A DNA stretch of 64,000 nt, taken from positions 1,232,817 to 1,296,816 of the forward strand of contig OY848925.1 in the NCBI GenBank assembly GCA_963693285.1, read 5' to 3'. This document shows, piece after piece, positions 12,020 to 25,400 of this stretch. Numbering within the stretch: the stretch's first letter is position 1; the number at the start of each line of letters is the position of its first letter. Source of the DNA: Xestospongia muta. Its lineage: Eukaryota > Porifera > Demospongiae > Haplosclerida > Petrosiidae. The position numbers were made by a program, and so were the translations under genes. Below the pieces are notes generated by a model. That model was given only the letters and a program-made list of their open reading frames with translations, searched no databases and was not told the origin of the DNA.

Positions 12020-12190
12020 ATCAAATATTTAGTTTTAGTTCTATTCCACATTCAATTCTACCCACTTTCAATCCAGTCCTCTTTAATGGTCTTAGCAGCT
12101 CTAATAAAACTACCTCCTAATTTAGTAAAGACTGATAGAAACTTGACACAATGCTCCTCTACCTTTACATAATCCATGGCCAGCCTTATA
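12020..12190 (-). pseudogene. Fragment of a CARD-like last exon
   Basis: On the minus strand this stretch matches the 3' part of the last exon of the gene at 15909-21413 (15930-16080). Shared blocks include the GGCCTTAGCAGC-type segment and CTAAATTAGGAGGTAG. Only the C-terminal half of the domain is present and there are several small differences. It marks the right end of the duplicated block, and shows that copy 1 once had, or was derived from, the same downstream gene. Confidence 0.65.
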
Positions 12191-12249
12191 ATCACCTAAT
12201 AATATAATATTAATTTGCTATATCAATCTCTGATTTATTTCTCCTTCAC

Positions 12250-13335
12250 TTTCAGTTTGATATGGATAACTCAAGATTCCAACAAACCACAAGTTAAATG
12301 GTGGCAAAATCTTACAACATATATCAAATAGAAAATGCATGACATCTCATATTGTTTATTTCATTGTTACTCACATGTAACCATAGACAACATGTCATAA
12401 GCTATTCTGGTAGTGACATGTGTGAACCTCCTGCTACATAGACTCTGGAGTACTTCATGTGGTCACTTTGAACAGGTTAGTCCATTATATTTTAATGATG
12501 TCATGATTTTTGTTTCAGGCTAACAGTGATCATGTGTATAATTACCAATTTGGTGATGATAATTATGGGTGGAGTCCAGTTTATTCATTTAAAGTACCAC
12601 CTAAATCTGATCCAAATGCCGGAATAAAAATTATAACATTTGGAATTAAAATATGATTCTTTACGATCTATTTGAACTCTCTCCCTCCAATATATGAGTG
12701 AATCCCAAGTGATGTTAGTCTTCAAGAAATTCATTCACAAGTTCCTTCTCTTCAAACAACTCGCCTCATTGAATCAGACATGCCTATGATAGATCTTGTA
12801 TTACATATTGGAGATATAAGAGGCTATGTTGGAGTAGTAAGTCAATTTGAAAGTGACTTTCATTCTCTCTTTTGTTGTGGGATGAATTCTTTGATTTAAT
12901 TCAACCAATATTGACTCGAGCACCACATATGGTATATATTGGTAATCACGAAAATACTTTTCCAAGTTAGGGTAAGTAAGCGAACTAGATAAACTTGTTT
13001 TTGTATCCTGTCTTTCCAGTTATTTCTATAAAGGAACTGACTCTGGAGGCAAGTGTGGTGTTCCCTACAACAAAAGATTACTTATGCCAAAACCAGGAAC
13101 AGATCAGGATTGGTAAGCAGTGATATAATCTATCTTGATTCTAATACATTCAATAATATAGGTATAATTTTGTTATTGGTAATATTCACATTATTGTAAT
13201 GAGTACTGAACATAACTTTACCATGGGATCTCCCCAGTAAATTTGGCTCCAAAAACAATTGTCTATAGTGAATAGAGAAGTGATTCCATAGTTAATTTTT
13301 GGTTGTCACAGGTAAAGTAGTAAGCATTTGTATGT
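12250..13335 (+). pseudogene. Purple acid phosphatase (metallophosphoesterase) pseudogene
   Basis: Exon-like pieces of a purple acid phosphatase lie in order on the plus strand: WITQDSNKPQVKWW (about 12260-12310), YSGSDMCEPPAT (about 12395-12440), NYQFGDDNYGWSPVYSF (about 12540), LVLHIGDIRGYVG (about 12790-12835), WDEFFDLIQPILTRAPHM then YIGNHE (about 12880-12955), KGTDSGGKCGVPYNKR (about 13030-13075), and FVIGNIHIIVMSTEHNFT (about 13155-13220). GDI and GNHE are metal-ligand motifs of the family. Stop codons interrupt several pieces (for example after ATFG near 12650 and in DMCEPPAT-stop) and the later metal-binding His motifs were not found. It is a decayed gene with intron remnants, so it is not a processed copy. 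Confidence 0.8.
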
Positions 13336-14099
13336 ATTATTATGGCTGTTTCTTTCTAGGCTTAAGTATGTTCATAGTATAAATAATGAGATATATGCAG
13401 TGAAGACCATTATAGGAGTAGGTGTAGTGCTTATGTCCAACGGAAACTAAAAATGTTAATCATATTCTCATGTATCTTGTAGCTCAAATGTAGTCGAAAC
13501 CTATTAACCATATTTACATGTATTTTGAATACAGTTGTCTCCTCCCAGCATAAAAAGAAAAATAATAAAAATTATTATTGTTGGCCTATTATGGTGTGCA
13601 GTTGGTTGTATTAATTGTAAACTCTTGATCATAAAAATTAACACTCTTTGATGTTTCAGATTGATAAAATTGTTTTCCAACCAACCTTAAGTATTATCTC
13701 TAATGTTTCAACCTAGGTAGTGAAATGAGTTCTGCAGCAATAAATTTGAAGATAAAATTCAATGGTTATTTAATTTATTAAGTTACTGTTGACATACAAA
13801 TAGGTTTGGTTGTAATGTTTTTGTTTCATATATTGTTATAATATTTAACTTTAATTTTTATTTCTATTATAACCAATCTAGCATTGGTATGCATTTTCAG
13901 TGCTATACAAAACAATATATATTGTTACTGGTATTGCTCAGGCACCTTCGTCTGGTTTATTTAAATAAAAGTAAAAATATTTAAATATATTTTTTTAATC
14001 TTCCAAACATTAGGCAGCCCCACCCAATGATAATATTAAAGCCCACGCAACAGCAAAACCACAAGAATGTCAAATATTTGTCCTCAGGAATGTGAGGCT
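13336..14099. other. AT-rich spacer, nothing recognised
   Basis: The stretch between the phosphatase pseudogene and the second duplication copy has no supported exon. It is low in complexity in places (runs of A and T around 13550 and 13980) and no repeat with a partner elsewhere in the window was noticed. Confidence 0.4.
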
Positions 14100-15900
14100 A
14101 ACTTCAACCGAGTATTCACTGTGACATACTGTATATATAACACACAGAGATTATTACATTATATGGGGACCATTATCTCTTAGATTTGTGTAATATAAAC
14201 TAGTCCATATTTTAATTGTAAGGATTTAGAAATATTTTGTGCTGACAAAGCAGCATATCCCTAATATGTTAGTATTATTCTTGAAGAATGTGGCTATTTT
14301 CATCTATTAAATCCGTTTCAAAACAATTGAAACACATTGGACAGCTTTTTTCAGCTGCTGTTAACGTTCCAACTGGTGTAGAGATCCCAGATGAGAAGCT
14401 GCTGCTAGAAGATGATAAGATGACAAGATCTGGTAACTTTACTGATTGATGTGGAGTTATAGGTACTAGTTTTGCAAAGAGGATTGTTGAGGGAGCAATA
14501 TAGTTACTAAGTAAGACTGAATGCAGTTACATGTTTATTTGGTCATTGATTAAGAGAATTTAATTCAAAGATGCTGAAAGTGAAGACACTTTTCTCTTTA
14601 CTAATGTACTAGACTACCAAATTGTATATTGTGGTAGATTTTGTTATGGACGTAGACTTAATAAATTAATAACATACTTTGAGGATTATCTCCTAGTTTT
14701 GTATATATTATGATTATGTCCACCTTATATAATGACATATAATATCATCTTGTTTTGTTATTAGGAAACAGAAAGATAATACTAGCTATAGTGAAGATGT
14801 GTCTTCTACTAAATCACTTACGACATCAGCAACAAATCCTAAACTATCCACTTTACCACCTCACATGTTAACTCCAATATCTGGAATGGGTACACCTGTT
14901 ATTACATTAACATTTGGACCATCCTTTCAAGTTAATAAGAAGTCTACACAATCAAGACACTCTGATACCACCACTCCTTCTGCTTCTTGTCCAAGTTCTG
15001 TCAAAGTCACTAACATAAACACTCGTAGTAATATTTAGTGGTAATAGATGTGTCCACTGGTCATGGCAATGAATTGAATATTTGATTACATTGTAATTGT
15101 TGGTGTAGAGGTACCTATGTTACTGGTGTACTTGTGAAATAGAAAAGGTGTTTTGAGACGATACTGTGTCTTTTTTCTTTCTCTAGATTTTATTACTCAA
15201 TAACTCTTAAAACAACTATAGATGAAGCTAAGACTGTGTAATTTACATTTATTTTCATTCAGAACATGATGTGTTTCAAAATGAGTATATTGGCTTAAAT
15301 AAGTGATAATAGGCAGGCAATTCAGCAGAACTCAACTTAATTAACAGAGTACAACACTTTCTTAACTTTAATACCAAAGTTCACATACTTTTACAAGGGA
15401 TTAATTTTGTGGATTCAGTGAGTCAACAATCTGTGAGATTTTATTTGTAAGTCACCCAATGATGATATGCTATAATTATGTGCATGTCTTGCTGCAAAAT
15501 ACTAATTTATTACAAATCCTTCTATATCTCATGTCATGCAATGTCATATTCATATCATTTATAATACAATTAATTGGACACTAGGAACATCTTTATTATG
15601 GAATATACTTGCGACTCAGGAATGAGAAAACAGTTGTGTTCATCTACAAATAAATTTTTAGACTTTTCCCAAAGATTATGTCTTAACAAAAAATCCCTCA
15701 CCTACTTTTTAAATTGGGTGTTCCATAAATTTGTATTGTATCAATGTAGAATCATCATGTCACACTCTCTACATAAGACATGATTAAATTTGACAAATTG
15801 TCTTCTCTCAAATTATACACAAGACTTTACTGGTGCTTATAATTAAGGATGCCAGTTAAGGTGTGACTTATTAACAAATCATAACTAAAAGAACACACTT
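14100..15900 (+). repeat. Segmental duplication, copy 2
   Basis: Partner of 9850-12190. It ends at the last exon of the downstream minus-strand gene (15909-21413). Unlike copy 1 it keeps about 230 extra bases (about 14285-14520), which read LLLEDDKMTRSGNFTD, a stop, then CGVIGTSFAKRIVEGA. The third copy's Ser/Thr-rich exon corresponds to 14799-15038 here. The remainder is non-coding in all copies. Confidence 0.7.
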
Positions 15901-15908
15901 AACATTAA

Positions 15909-18900
15909 TCAAATATTTAGTTTTAGTTCTAGTCCACATTCAATTCTACACACTTTAATCCAGTCCTCTTTAAGGGCCTCAGCAGCTTTAATTAAACTAC
16001 CTCCTAATTTAGTAAAGACTGATAGAAACTTGATACAATGATTCTCTAGTTCAGAGCATTCTCCTATGAAATCCATTGCTAACTTAAATTCACTAATGAT
16101 ACCATCAAATGAAGGTGATCTTTGGACTTCACAGTTAATAAGACCAGCCGAATACATCTCATTAGCTAATGAAGCTAAACAGTTTCTACTTAAATTACAT
16201 AACCGAGCATGGTACTTGGTGAGGACTTCATTGATGGCTTTTGTCAGCTTGGTGTTATCTGAAAACAAAGTACATTATAACAATGTAAAAATGTTCACCC
16301 GGACAATTATATGTATCAACTTTATGGAAGCATCTAAACTATATTGATCAGATGCTTTCTTGAACATTTCTACTTTAAACCTAAGTAACCCCTAACTTTG
16401 TATACTAAAGAATTAGCTTAACATGAGGAAAAAAATAACCAGGGGAAAAGTAACCAAAGTGATATGAAACAAGGTGAGGTGAGTACCTTGGGATATGATG
16501 CTTTCTCTTATAATTTTTCTCTCGCTGCTTTTAAACCCATATAGTTCTGAGAATAATATATTAAAATGTCTTACCGATTCCAAACTCCAACATTTTCCTT
16601 TTCTTTGTTTTTAATTCTTCCCCTAGTGATTGTTTTATAATAAGAAAAACACTGAATGCTCGCTATGAATTACAAATAATTACTGTTGTTTTATTGTTAA
16701 GATAGTAAAAATACTCATCATACTGAATAAATATAAGGTGACATAGACTTTATTATGGAAGTAGTAAGTTTTCTATTTGCTGTTCTTGGATATATAGCTA
16801 CAGAAAAGCTTTTAAAGATATTAGTTAGCTAGGAAATTACATATAAACTAAAATACATACATCGAAAGGTGCTGTTTGCTAATCAAGTCAACATATAGCC
16901 TTCAAAAGCACATAAATGGCTAAATGTTTATTAATCTATAATAATTATTTAAATTATGTACAAATAAAAGCATATCATTATTCTACACAATTATTAATAA
17001 CTCATAGCTCTCTTACCAGTTTCTTGATCTTCAGTTTTTTCATATATCTTTAATTGTCGACGTTGGCGCTTCTTCCTTCCTATCCTGCCTTCTTCACTTT
17101 GTAAATCTTGATAAGCTATAAAATATAAATAGTATACACTTTGTATTATTGACTGTCAAATGTGCATTATATAAATAACAAGATTAAAATTTTAAAAAAT
17201 CATCCTACAGTTGTTTTGGAAGACACTGACTTTAAAGTGAAACATTGACTAGAGCTACAAAAATCACAAAATTAGCATATAGCTACAAAATGTTTGAAAT
17301 ATCAAGAGAAGTAAACTATATAGTGAGAAACTTCTATCGTTATTAGTCACATCCATTGTCATAGCACTTGCAGCATGGTAAATGAAATAAATCACTTCAA
17401 AGTACTTGCAATAATTGTAAACATATATTTATGTGTACTAATTTCAACTGTATTCTTAAAAGTCATATACAACAATAGAATAAATCTGAAATGTGAAATG
17501 GACAAATAACACATGGTTCAAACAACCTGACAGGAATGGTATGCAAGATGAAAAAACTATATATAAGTGGATTGTTTCTAACATTTACAGTTAACGTAAA
17601 ACTTTGATGCATGAGGTTTCAGGTCAATAATGCACTTCTAATTGTATATAGTGTCAATGATCCTTAACAAGTGACATAGTTAATTATAACAATTATCAGT
17701 GTATTATTAATGGAATATGCTTACTAGCGTAAAGTGTAGGAACAACTAACAAAAAATAACAAATTCTAAATACCTTGAGAAGAAAGATCATTCACTGTAA
17801 TGCCATATTTATTCTTCAGTGTCAAAAAAAGATCTGCTCTTTTCATCTTAATGAGCATATCTCCAAATGTTTTCCAAGGTAGTGAAGTATTAGTAGATAA
17901 GAGGTGTACAAAGAATTCTCGACGACTCTTCTCCATATCTTTGCAATCAATTTTGTCTAATATTGAGGATGGTACATTGAAAAGAGTACCCAGTAAGTAG
18001 ATATCCAGGTTAGATGGAAGTAGGAACATCATATCTTCAATCTTTACCTCACCCGCTATAAATTAAGTAATGACACTAACTATACAACAGGACATGACAA
18101 TAGTATCTAGTATTATATTAGATAAAAACAGTAAGAAAAAAGAGAATGGTTTGCTTGAGATATTTTTTACAGTTCATATATTCCATTTTTAAGACAGGCT
18201 AGCTATATATTATATATTCTATATGTAAGATTTGTAGAAATAGTATTTACAACAAATATGCATAGCCAAGAGAGACAAACATCCAATACCTTTTCAGGGA
18301 TTTACCCAATGACTAAACATAGCTAGTGTAGGGTTAAATATTCTGTCATGATTTTTGAATAAGGAGTAATAGATGTATATTTATTGAGTATCAACTTAAT
18401 TTTTACCTTCAAATTGGTAATTTCTTTGCTTCAATATCAGTTCTCTGTTGTTATACCCAGTTCTCATTAGAGTAACAATCACCTCCTCATAGGTGTCCTC
18501 TGGATAATGCTCTAGCCAGTACTCACATACCTTTTGCTTATACTTAGTACCAAGGTTCCCCACACATTCTCGTTCAATCTGATTAAGTACATCAACTGGT
18601 ACTTTCAATCCCACACCAAGCAAAAAAAAGTCTAGATCGATATTACTTACCTCAACAAGTAAGTCATCAATTGTAGGCTTTTTATATGTAGAATTATCTA
18701 TAGTATGAAATAATCCGATAAAGTCATGGACTTATGATAAAATGTATTATACTGTCATAAACATTATAGTTATTATATAAATAAGACATAAAAGCATTGT
18801 GTGCAAAGTTTGAAGCATCATTACATGCACAAAATGAGTACATTAATTATACTATAATTTTTATTGTCTGGCACACACATGTCAGATAATCCTATAATCA

Positions 18901-21413
18901 TTTTTGAACTATATGTATTTGTCCACTTTCACAATTTCAATTATTGTTGTATGTGACTTTTGAGATCAACAATTGAAATTAAACCACATCCTTTAACTGC
19001 TAACACATATAGCAACAAATGAAATTTATTAAATCTAACCACGAGCTTTACAATGATGGGTGTGACTGATAATGCTAGTTTCTTGCTTGCTTCAGACTAT
19101 ATTTCTAGTATTCTATAGCTATATAATTGTCCACAAACACTGCTACTAATTATATAACCTTTGTAGCTCTAGTCAGTATTCTATTGTGTAGTCAGTATCT
19201 TGCAAAACAATTACAGGATGCAAATATAAAATTGTTATAAGAAAATGTGATGCCACAAGGACAATCAGTCCATGAACTACCCAAAAGATTATGAAAAGTC
19301 TTGAGGTTCAATACAAATCAACAATTATCATCATTTCTCTTGAAAATACTTATTTGTATCAAAAAGGTAAAGGACCTTAAATATCTACTAAACTTTGATT
19401 TATACATTTTTATGTGATTTACATGTGTCTAGTTATATATATACATAGACAGACACAACTTACAATTACTAACGTATTCAGAATCCATGAGGTCATCTGG
19501 TATGGTACATAATAGTCCTGTAAATAAAAAGTTGATTTGTTAATACATTATTATGTAAAATGTGTTCAATCACATGACATATGTAATCAGATAAATAATT
19601 TGTATGAGCCAACAACAGGTAAAATTTAGTCACAAGTGTTTCCAAAAATTTCTTCTATTTTGGATTTAAGAAATTATAAAGCTGTGACTAAATAACTTTA
19701 AATTTACAATAGTGGTAAGTCTATCAAATGAAACCATTATTGTTAATGTCTTTGACATTATAACAATCAGTGGGAATTCCTTGCACTGTAGATGTTTATA
19801 TTGTTCAAAATATGTCCTAGCATTTCTGTAGTATAAACACAAAATTAATGAATGCTGTGAGTACTAACATTGGAGTTTTGAAATTGTAAAATTAGCTGAC
19901 AATTTTTGATTCATTAATGAGGGGTGTGGTGGTTACAATCTTATTAATAAACTAGTAAACATTGAAAATATAATTGCTGTATTGTATCAGTCTCTTACGT
20001 GATAAAGCATAACAATAGATGTTGTATTTCCACATCTTCACAGCAAGTTCCTTGTGACCACTTTTATTGATAGCAGTGATCACCTCTTCCCAATATACTG
20101 TTATTCCTGATGTTTCAAACCTCTGTTTAAGCCAGTAGTCCCAAATAACTATCTTGGTTCTATTGGGATATAACTGATAATCATTTCTATAGAGCTCCTC
20201 TTTAGAGATATCTAGTTGTAGTCCAGGGAAGGGTAGATCATCAAAGGACACATCATTAACATATCTTAACAACTGTGGTAGTAGAACTGGTTGATCTACA
20301 AGTGTATAGATATAATAAATAAGATATTATATCAATATATGTGTGAGGAGATTAACACTTATAGTGTCATTAGGAATATGGCCAATTTATGTTACACTGT
20401 AAACTGATTACTCAGTTACATACTATCATTAAGTATTTTAGCCAATTAAGTGTTCAATATCTGATAACCACCGTACCTTTCAAAGAAGATGAATGATGAC
20501 ACCATATCGTATAAGCTGATGAGAATTTCTTCATAATTGCAAGATTTCTTATGAGATCATTTGAGGTGAGGCAAAGCTTAGTTATTGTGTGTTCTAATAA
20601 CTTCCTGAGAGCTATCATAGGATCTGTTGTATCAACAAAAACAGAGTCTATCACATCCTGGGTTTGCATGGTTTCACCTAGTTCATCTATCTCCTCCCAA
20701 TCTAGTGGTCCTATCTCTTCTAATACACTGTTCAGTTCAGAATTTGTAATGTAATCTATACAATAAAACAAGAATATAATAATAAAAATTGTCCTAATAA
20801 GATTATTTGATGATATTGCTGTTGCTGTAAGGGAATGAATTATTGTTAACTTTGAAGACTAAAGTGTTGGCAAAAGCTATGGAGCTGTTCAAAGACATTA
20901 ACAGACTCAGAACCTTCAGTTAGCAATGCCAAATCAAAGCTCTTGTAGTAAAAGTAATAACATTCATTGATTGCTATGTGCATTGGTCATTACTTTATGT
21001 GGAATAATTTTATTGGTTGCTTTCAAAATTCAGACACAGTAATATGATAACACAAAGAAAAGTAGGCATGCAATATATATATGTCTACTTTATATATTAA
21101 TATATGGTCCAAACCAGTCTTCGGACCACCTGGTATGCTCCATGTGCCAGGCGGTAAAAACTAGATCAAATTAGTATAACTATATTTATAAATTTACTAA
21201 AGTATGAATTGGTCTCTCACTTTCTCATTCTTTTGGGCTACATTGACCATAGCAAGAATAAATATAAAACCAGTATAGAGTCAGTTTTGATGGTTCATAT
21301 TTTATTATAATCAAGACACTGTACTTTATTGATATTACTGATATGTTGTTTCATTATCAACAGTACTGTATATATAAGGTATTATACTTACAAGATCCTT
21401 GGGAGACAGACAT
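15909..21413 (-). CDS. Triple death-domain / coiled-coil / CARD-like protein
   Basis: Ten exons can be placed on the minus strand with consistent phases: 21392-21413 (micro-exon, MSVSQGS), 20477-20755, 19999-20295, 19464-19517, 18407-18697, 17774-18055, 17017-17115, about 16576-16633, about 16487-16552 and 15909-16260. Exon 2 is a helical domain (IGPLDWEEIDELGE), and exons 3, 5 and 6 are DD-like (YWLKQRFETSG..VYWEEVITA; EYWLEHYPEDTYEEVIVTLM; LDIYLLGTLFNVPSSILDKI). Exon 7 is basic (GRIGRKKRQRRQLK), a possible nuclear-localisation or RNA/DNA-contact patch. The last exon is CARD-like (CLASLANEMYSAGLI..). It lacks ZU5, unlike its neighbour paralogue at 22491-30192. Likely an adaptor built to bind several DD partners; that role is inferred from the fold. 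Confidence 0.75.
17116..17773. other. Long intron of the triple-DD gene
   Basis: This 658-base stretch separates the third DD-like exon and the basic exon. It is much longer than most introns here. No exon, ORF or repeat with clear identity was noticed. A similar long intron lies at the same place in the paralogue (about 26433-26930), with partial sequence similarity (CTTAACAAGTGACATAGT shared). Confidence 0.5.
18698..19463. other. Long intron of the triple-DD gene
   Basis: It separates the second DD-like exon from the 54-base linker exon. The end adjoining the linker (about 19250-19463) matches 28310-28525 of the paralogous gene, including CATGAACTACCCAAAAGAT-like text, so the intron is homologous but has drifted. 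No other content was recognised. Confidence 0.5.
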
Positions 21414-21907
21414 AGTCAAATTGTGAAGAGATGGGATTCACAAAACTGGAGAAGATATATTTAATTAATAGGGGTAAGAGGGGGTTCTAGGGGCGAAGCA
21501 GCTAGAGGTGGAGTTTTGAGTGTGTGGGTGTGGCTGGTCTGATCAGATATGAATGCTACTGTTACTCTTCCTGGCCTTTGTTGTCGATACTTTAAAAGAG
21601 AACAGTGGAACCAAACGAACCACTTATAACATGTATATAATTTATATAAGTGCCTACTAATTGAGTCAAAGTATTGCCCTAGCCTGTGATGACATTGTAA
21701 GAGGCAAGGAAGTAGGCATTTACTATAGTGAGAATATGCTGTGCAAAATAAAGAAGGAAAATTGTATAGTTAAACACCATCAATATCATGATGTAAAAAG
21801 CATTGGTCAAATTTGTATATAATACTAGTGTTAATGGTTCTGATGGTATTCCAGTAATTTCATCGTCAACAGATACCAACAATGCCCCTATCTAATTATC
21901 CATTATT
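21414..21907. other. Upstream region of the triple-DD gene, with decayed exon of the plus-strand neighbour
   Basis: It holds the 5' flank of the minus-strand gene starting at 21413 and a decayed copy of an exon better preserved at 30904-31119 (shared GACAAGGAAGTA, CAGTGAGAATATG, TTGGTCAAAT). In this copy the frame is broken by stops. The promoter itself cannot be placed. Confidence 0.45.
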
Positions 21908-21913
21908 TTATAG

Positions 21914-22267
21914 GCAGATCCATCGATCAATCACAATTTATCCTTTCCCACAGCTTCTCCAGCTGCACTTCGTATGGCACTACTCATGCAATCACAACAA
22001 CTTCAAGCTCTAACAGCTGCTGTTACTGCTGGTCAGAACAATGCTGCAGCCTCAGGAGGTGGATCATCTACACCAACTCCTCCTAGTTCTGGGATATCAA
22101 CTGTTTTAGCCACACCTCTCCCTCCTTCTCTGTCATCAACATCATCGCCATTACAGACACGTACATCCCCTACTACAGGAGGTGGTACCAAACATGAGAG
22201 TACTTCCTCTACTAGTTCATCTAAGAGATCTAAACTGTCTACTAGAAGATCAACAGGTAATGAATGA
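21914..22267 (+). CDS. Gln/Ala/Ser/Thr-rich terminal exon of a plus-strand gene
   Basis: After an acceptor TTTTATAG the frame reads ADPSINHNLSFPTASPAALR, then MALLMQSQQLQALTAAVTAG and a low-complexity Ser/Thr/Pro tail ending in a basic stretch (SSKRSKLSTRRS) and a TGA at 22265-22267. The composition suggests a disordered C-terminal tail with a possible nuclear-localisation signal. No domain was recognised. It lies between the 5' end of one DD gene and the 3' end of the next, and a frameshifted second copy (31144-31494) holds the same place beside the next gene, so it travelled as part of the duplicated unit. Upstream exons were not found, so this may already be a fragment. Confidence 0.45.
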   Translation, partial: ADPSINHNLSFPTASPAALRMALLMQSQQLQALTAAVTAGQNNAAASGGGSSTPTPPSSGISTVLATPLPPSLSSTSSPLQTRTSPTTGGGTKHESTSSTSSSKRSKLSTRRSTGNE

Positions 22268-22490
22268 AGAGCTGATAACCAGATGTAGACTCTCTCACTA
22301 TAGGACAACTTTGTAATTATTCTTAGTATATATACTCTTTTTATAATTGTTACTTTATGCAATTATTATCAATTGAATTTTGACTTAGTAAAATACAAAA
22401 TAACAAATGCTACTACTAAGTAATATGTGGTCTTTATAAGTGAATTAACAGTATTGTGTATTGAGTTGTAGTATGTACAAGATATTGATG

Positions 22491-25400
22491 TTAATAACTT
22501 AGTTGGTTCATTATTTCATCACCTATTTCTTTGAGAGTCTTGTCTGTTTGCTTTTGAAGGAAACTAGAAATTTTTCTCAAAAATTCGACTGGATTACTAT
22601 CAGCATCTACTTGTCTCTGGAGCTCTTCAACTATTGTATCAGCTTTATCATATGCTGTACCAGTCATACTTTTAATGTCTTTCCTGATACTTGGAGTTAT
22701 CAGTGCATCAGCATTAAGTCTGTTAGCAACACGAAGAGGATCAGCTTCAATGGCATCACAAAGTTTTGCAGATTGTTTTCGAAATATTTCAGATGGATCA
22801 TTATTAGCTAGTAATGAAATTAATAGTTATATTGTGGTATACATTTTATATACCTACCAATGGATTGAAATTCAGCCCCAGCTAATGTTACTGAGCCTCC
22901 ATCCAGGTAAGAATTAAAACTTATTTAAAAATAAATAACAATTGTTACCAGTATCACCACTGAGAGATCGGACAATACATATCTTCTTAATATTTGCTTC
23001 AACTCCTTTCAATGGAACGCTGTACTTTATTCTCTTAACAGTACTTGAACTATGTTCTACTGATATTGTTACAAGTGTAAAGGGAAAAGAAGGAGGAGAT
23101 TGAACACCAAACATGTCCACATCACTTTTTGACACCTGTATCACCAAGTAAAGAACATCAATATAATACTATAATCCTAACCAATGATGGGATAGTGTGT
23201 GGACTAATACTCCATCCATCATGTGGATGTTCTTGTTCTTCTCCAAGAACTAGTTCAATAAAACCATTAACATCTTTGAAAGTGAAAGAAATATGGTTAT
23301 CTCTCTCAATATCACTTGGAAGAGAAGTCTTAATGTACTAGTAAAGAAATGAATAGTCAATTAAATAATTAATCAATAATATACAATTACCTCAAGTAGA
23401 CCATTGAGATGTTTAGCAACCATAAACCTCATTAACCATTCACTATTATGTTGTTTAACTTCATATACCACCTGACCTACATACACGTTATCAGGAGATG
23501 AACTATTAACAGGAGATTGATCTACAGTAACAAATAACAGATATAATGAGCAGTTAGTAATACAGTATACCTTGAACTGGACTAGTTATTAGAGATTGTT
23601 CATTAGGTGTGGTAAGAGAATGAGTTAGAGTAGGTTGTGCTAGATGAAAGGTTAATGAGGAGATTACAACATTAGCTGAAATATCAGAGTTGGCTTCCAG
23701 TGGATTATCTATACATTACTAATACCACATATCAACATAAAGTATAATTACCTTCAGTTGTTTGAACTTCACCCACAGTAGGAAGTTCTGATGCATCCTC
23801 AATGATATCTTCATCATAATCAGAGATCGACTCATTGTTTTCTTGTAATTCAGAATTAAACTGATTGGCAAGAGTTGAGTTGTCAGATGATGTATCATCA
23901 TATCCTAGTAGTCTCCTGAATGGACGAGTGAGTGATTTAATGATACTCTTCAAAGAGAACTGTGATAGAGAGATGCTGCCATATTGATCTCCTGGTCTGA
24001 ACTCTCCTCCTTCCTCTAACTGGAACTTGTAAGGAAGAACTGGTTGATTAATAGAAGCTGTAGCAAAGCTCAGATAACTAGTATGATCTTCAGTAACTAG
24101 ATGTGCACAGTGTTGTATCTCTAATTTGACTGGTTTAAGTAGTGGTTTAGAGACAGATATACCATATACAACACTGATTAGTTCAGTGTCTTCTGGTAAT
24201 ACAAACTGTCCACCAATCAGTGTAGTCACCGCTAGTTCACTGGTCTCTGTTGAAGATAAAGTACCATGAGGAACAGAAATTCTTAAACCATATTCATCCC
24301 AGTCAAAACATTGAGGAGAGTCCCCTTGAATTAAGAATAACTTCTTACTTGCTACATGGACACCACAAAGTGTATCTGTAAGATTATCATTAACGAATGA
24401 GACAATATTGTAATATACCATTGACTGGGATAAGGTAGTCAAACTGAACAGATACATCTTTTTTAGCTACTGATGTCTCCATTGACTTAATATCACCCTC
24501 CATTTTAACCATAGATAATTCTAAAATTACAGAAATTACTATACTTAGTCATTCAATGCAACAGTTACTGTATAATATGACCTTCATACAGTACTACTAT
24601 ATTTGTTTATCTATTCACTCACTGTCATCTGACATTTCTATATCTGTCACATCAGTAAACCCTTCTTCCATCTCTACTATTTGGGATAAACCTATATAAT
24701 ATTAATACATGGAATATAACTCATACAGTGTTAAATATGAACTCACTGGAGGTAACAATTTGTTTCTTTGGTGATGGGACATCCTCATGAAATTGGTTTG
24801 GTCGTTTACGTATTAAAAGACCTGTAGTCAAATAGAAACACGTAAACATGTAAAATGATAAATACAATCTTATATTCCCAAAACAAAAGGAAATAGCTAT
24901 AAAAATATGATGGCTTTAGGCAGAACAAGAGTCAAAGTGATGTATATCTAAACCATTTCTATTAAAGGCAGCAAACAAGTCAGTGAGATTTTCTAGTTAT
25001 TAATAGGCTAGAAAGTAGACAGCTTTCAATAAAAGACAATAGCTAAATCAAATAATTTTCTCCATATCCCTAAATATGTTGCTGAATAGAACAACATTAG
25101 TCTTTATCTATTACAGCAACAAATATTTTAAAGGATCAATGACATTCATGTAACAAATATAAGCTATTAGGTATCATCATTTCACTCACTCTCTGATGTC
25201 TGTACATCTGTGACATATGTATCTGTAGATATTTCCATCATCTCAACCAAACCTATATATATATATTAGATTGACTCAGTTAGTGACAAAATTAAGCTAT
25301 GTATAAATGTTATGACTCTTACTGACACCTTTCAGTACTTAGTAAATTTTCTACATCTATATATCACTCATATTCTCTTCATTAACATACCAGAGATCAA

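Larger units (their letters stand above)
9850..12190 (+). repeat. Segmental duplication, copy 1
   Basis: This block matches about 14100-16080 (copy 2) and, in its left part, about 48190-49200 (copy 3). Aligned landmarks include the block near 10140-10600 versus 14110-14760, a Thr/Ser-rich open frame (10695-10946 versus 14860-15038 and 48970-49183) and the region 11140-12190 versus 15040-16080. Copy 1 has a plus-strand series reading RRYYAENAEAKRAASRARY at about 10040-10105. This is a repeated basic/aromatic motif I associate with Helitron-like or other repeat-derived open frames in sponges and cnidarians (recall, not verified). All copies carry stops. Confidence 0.7.

Noticed and set aside
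15574..15783. Plus-strand open frame beginning MDTRNIF
   Set aside because: It is in the duplicated non-coding block; the matching part of copy 1 (about 11700-11890) has stops and no domain is visible.
22033..22362. Minus-strand open frame over the Gln/Ser-rich exon
   Set aside because: It is the shadow of the low-complexity plus-strand exon, which has an acceptor and a conserved copy at 31144.
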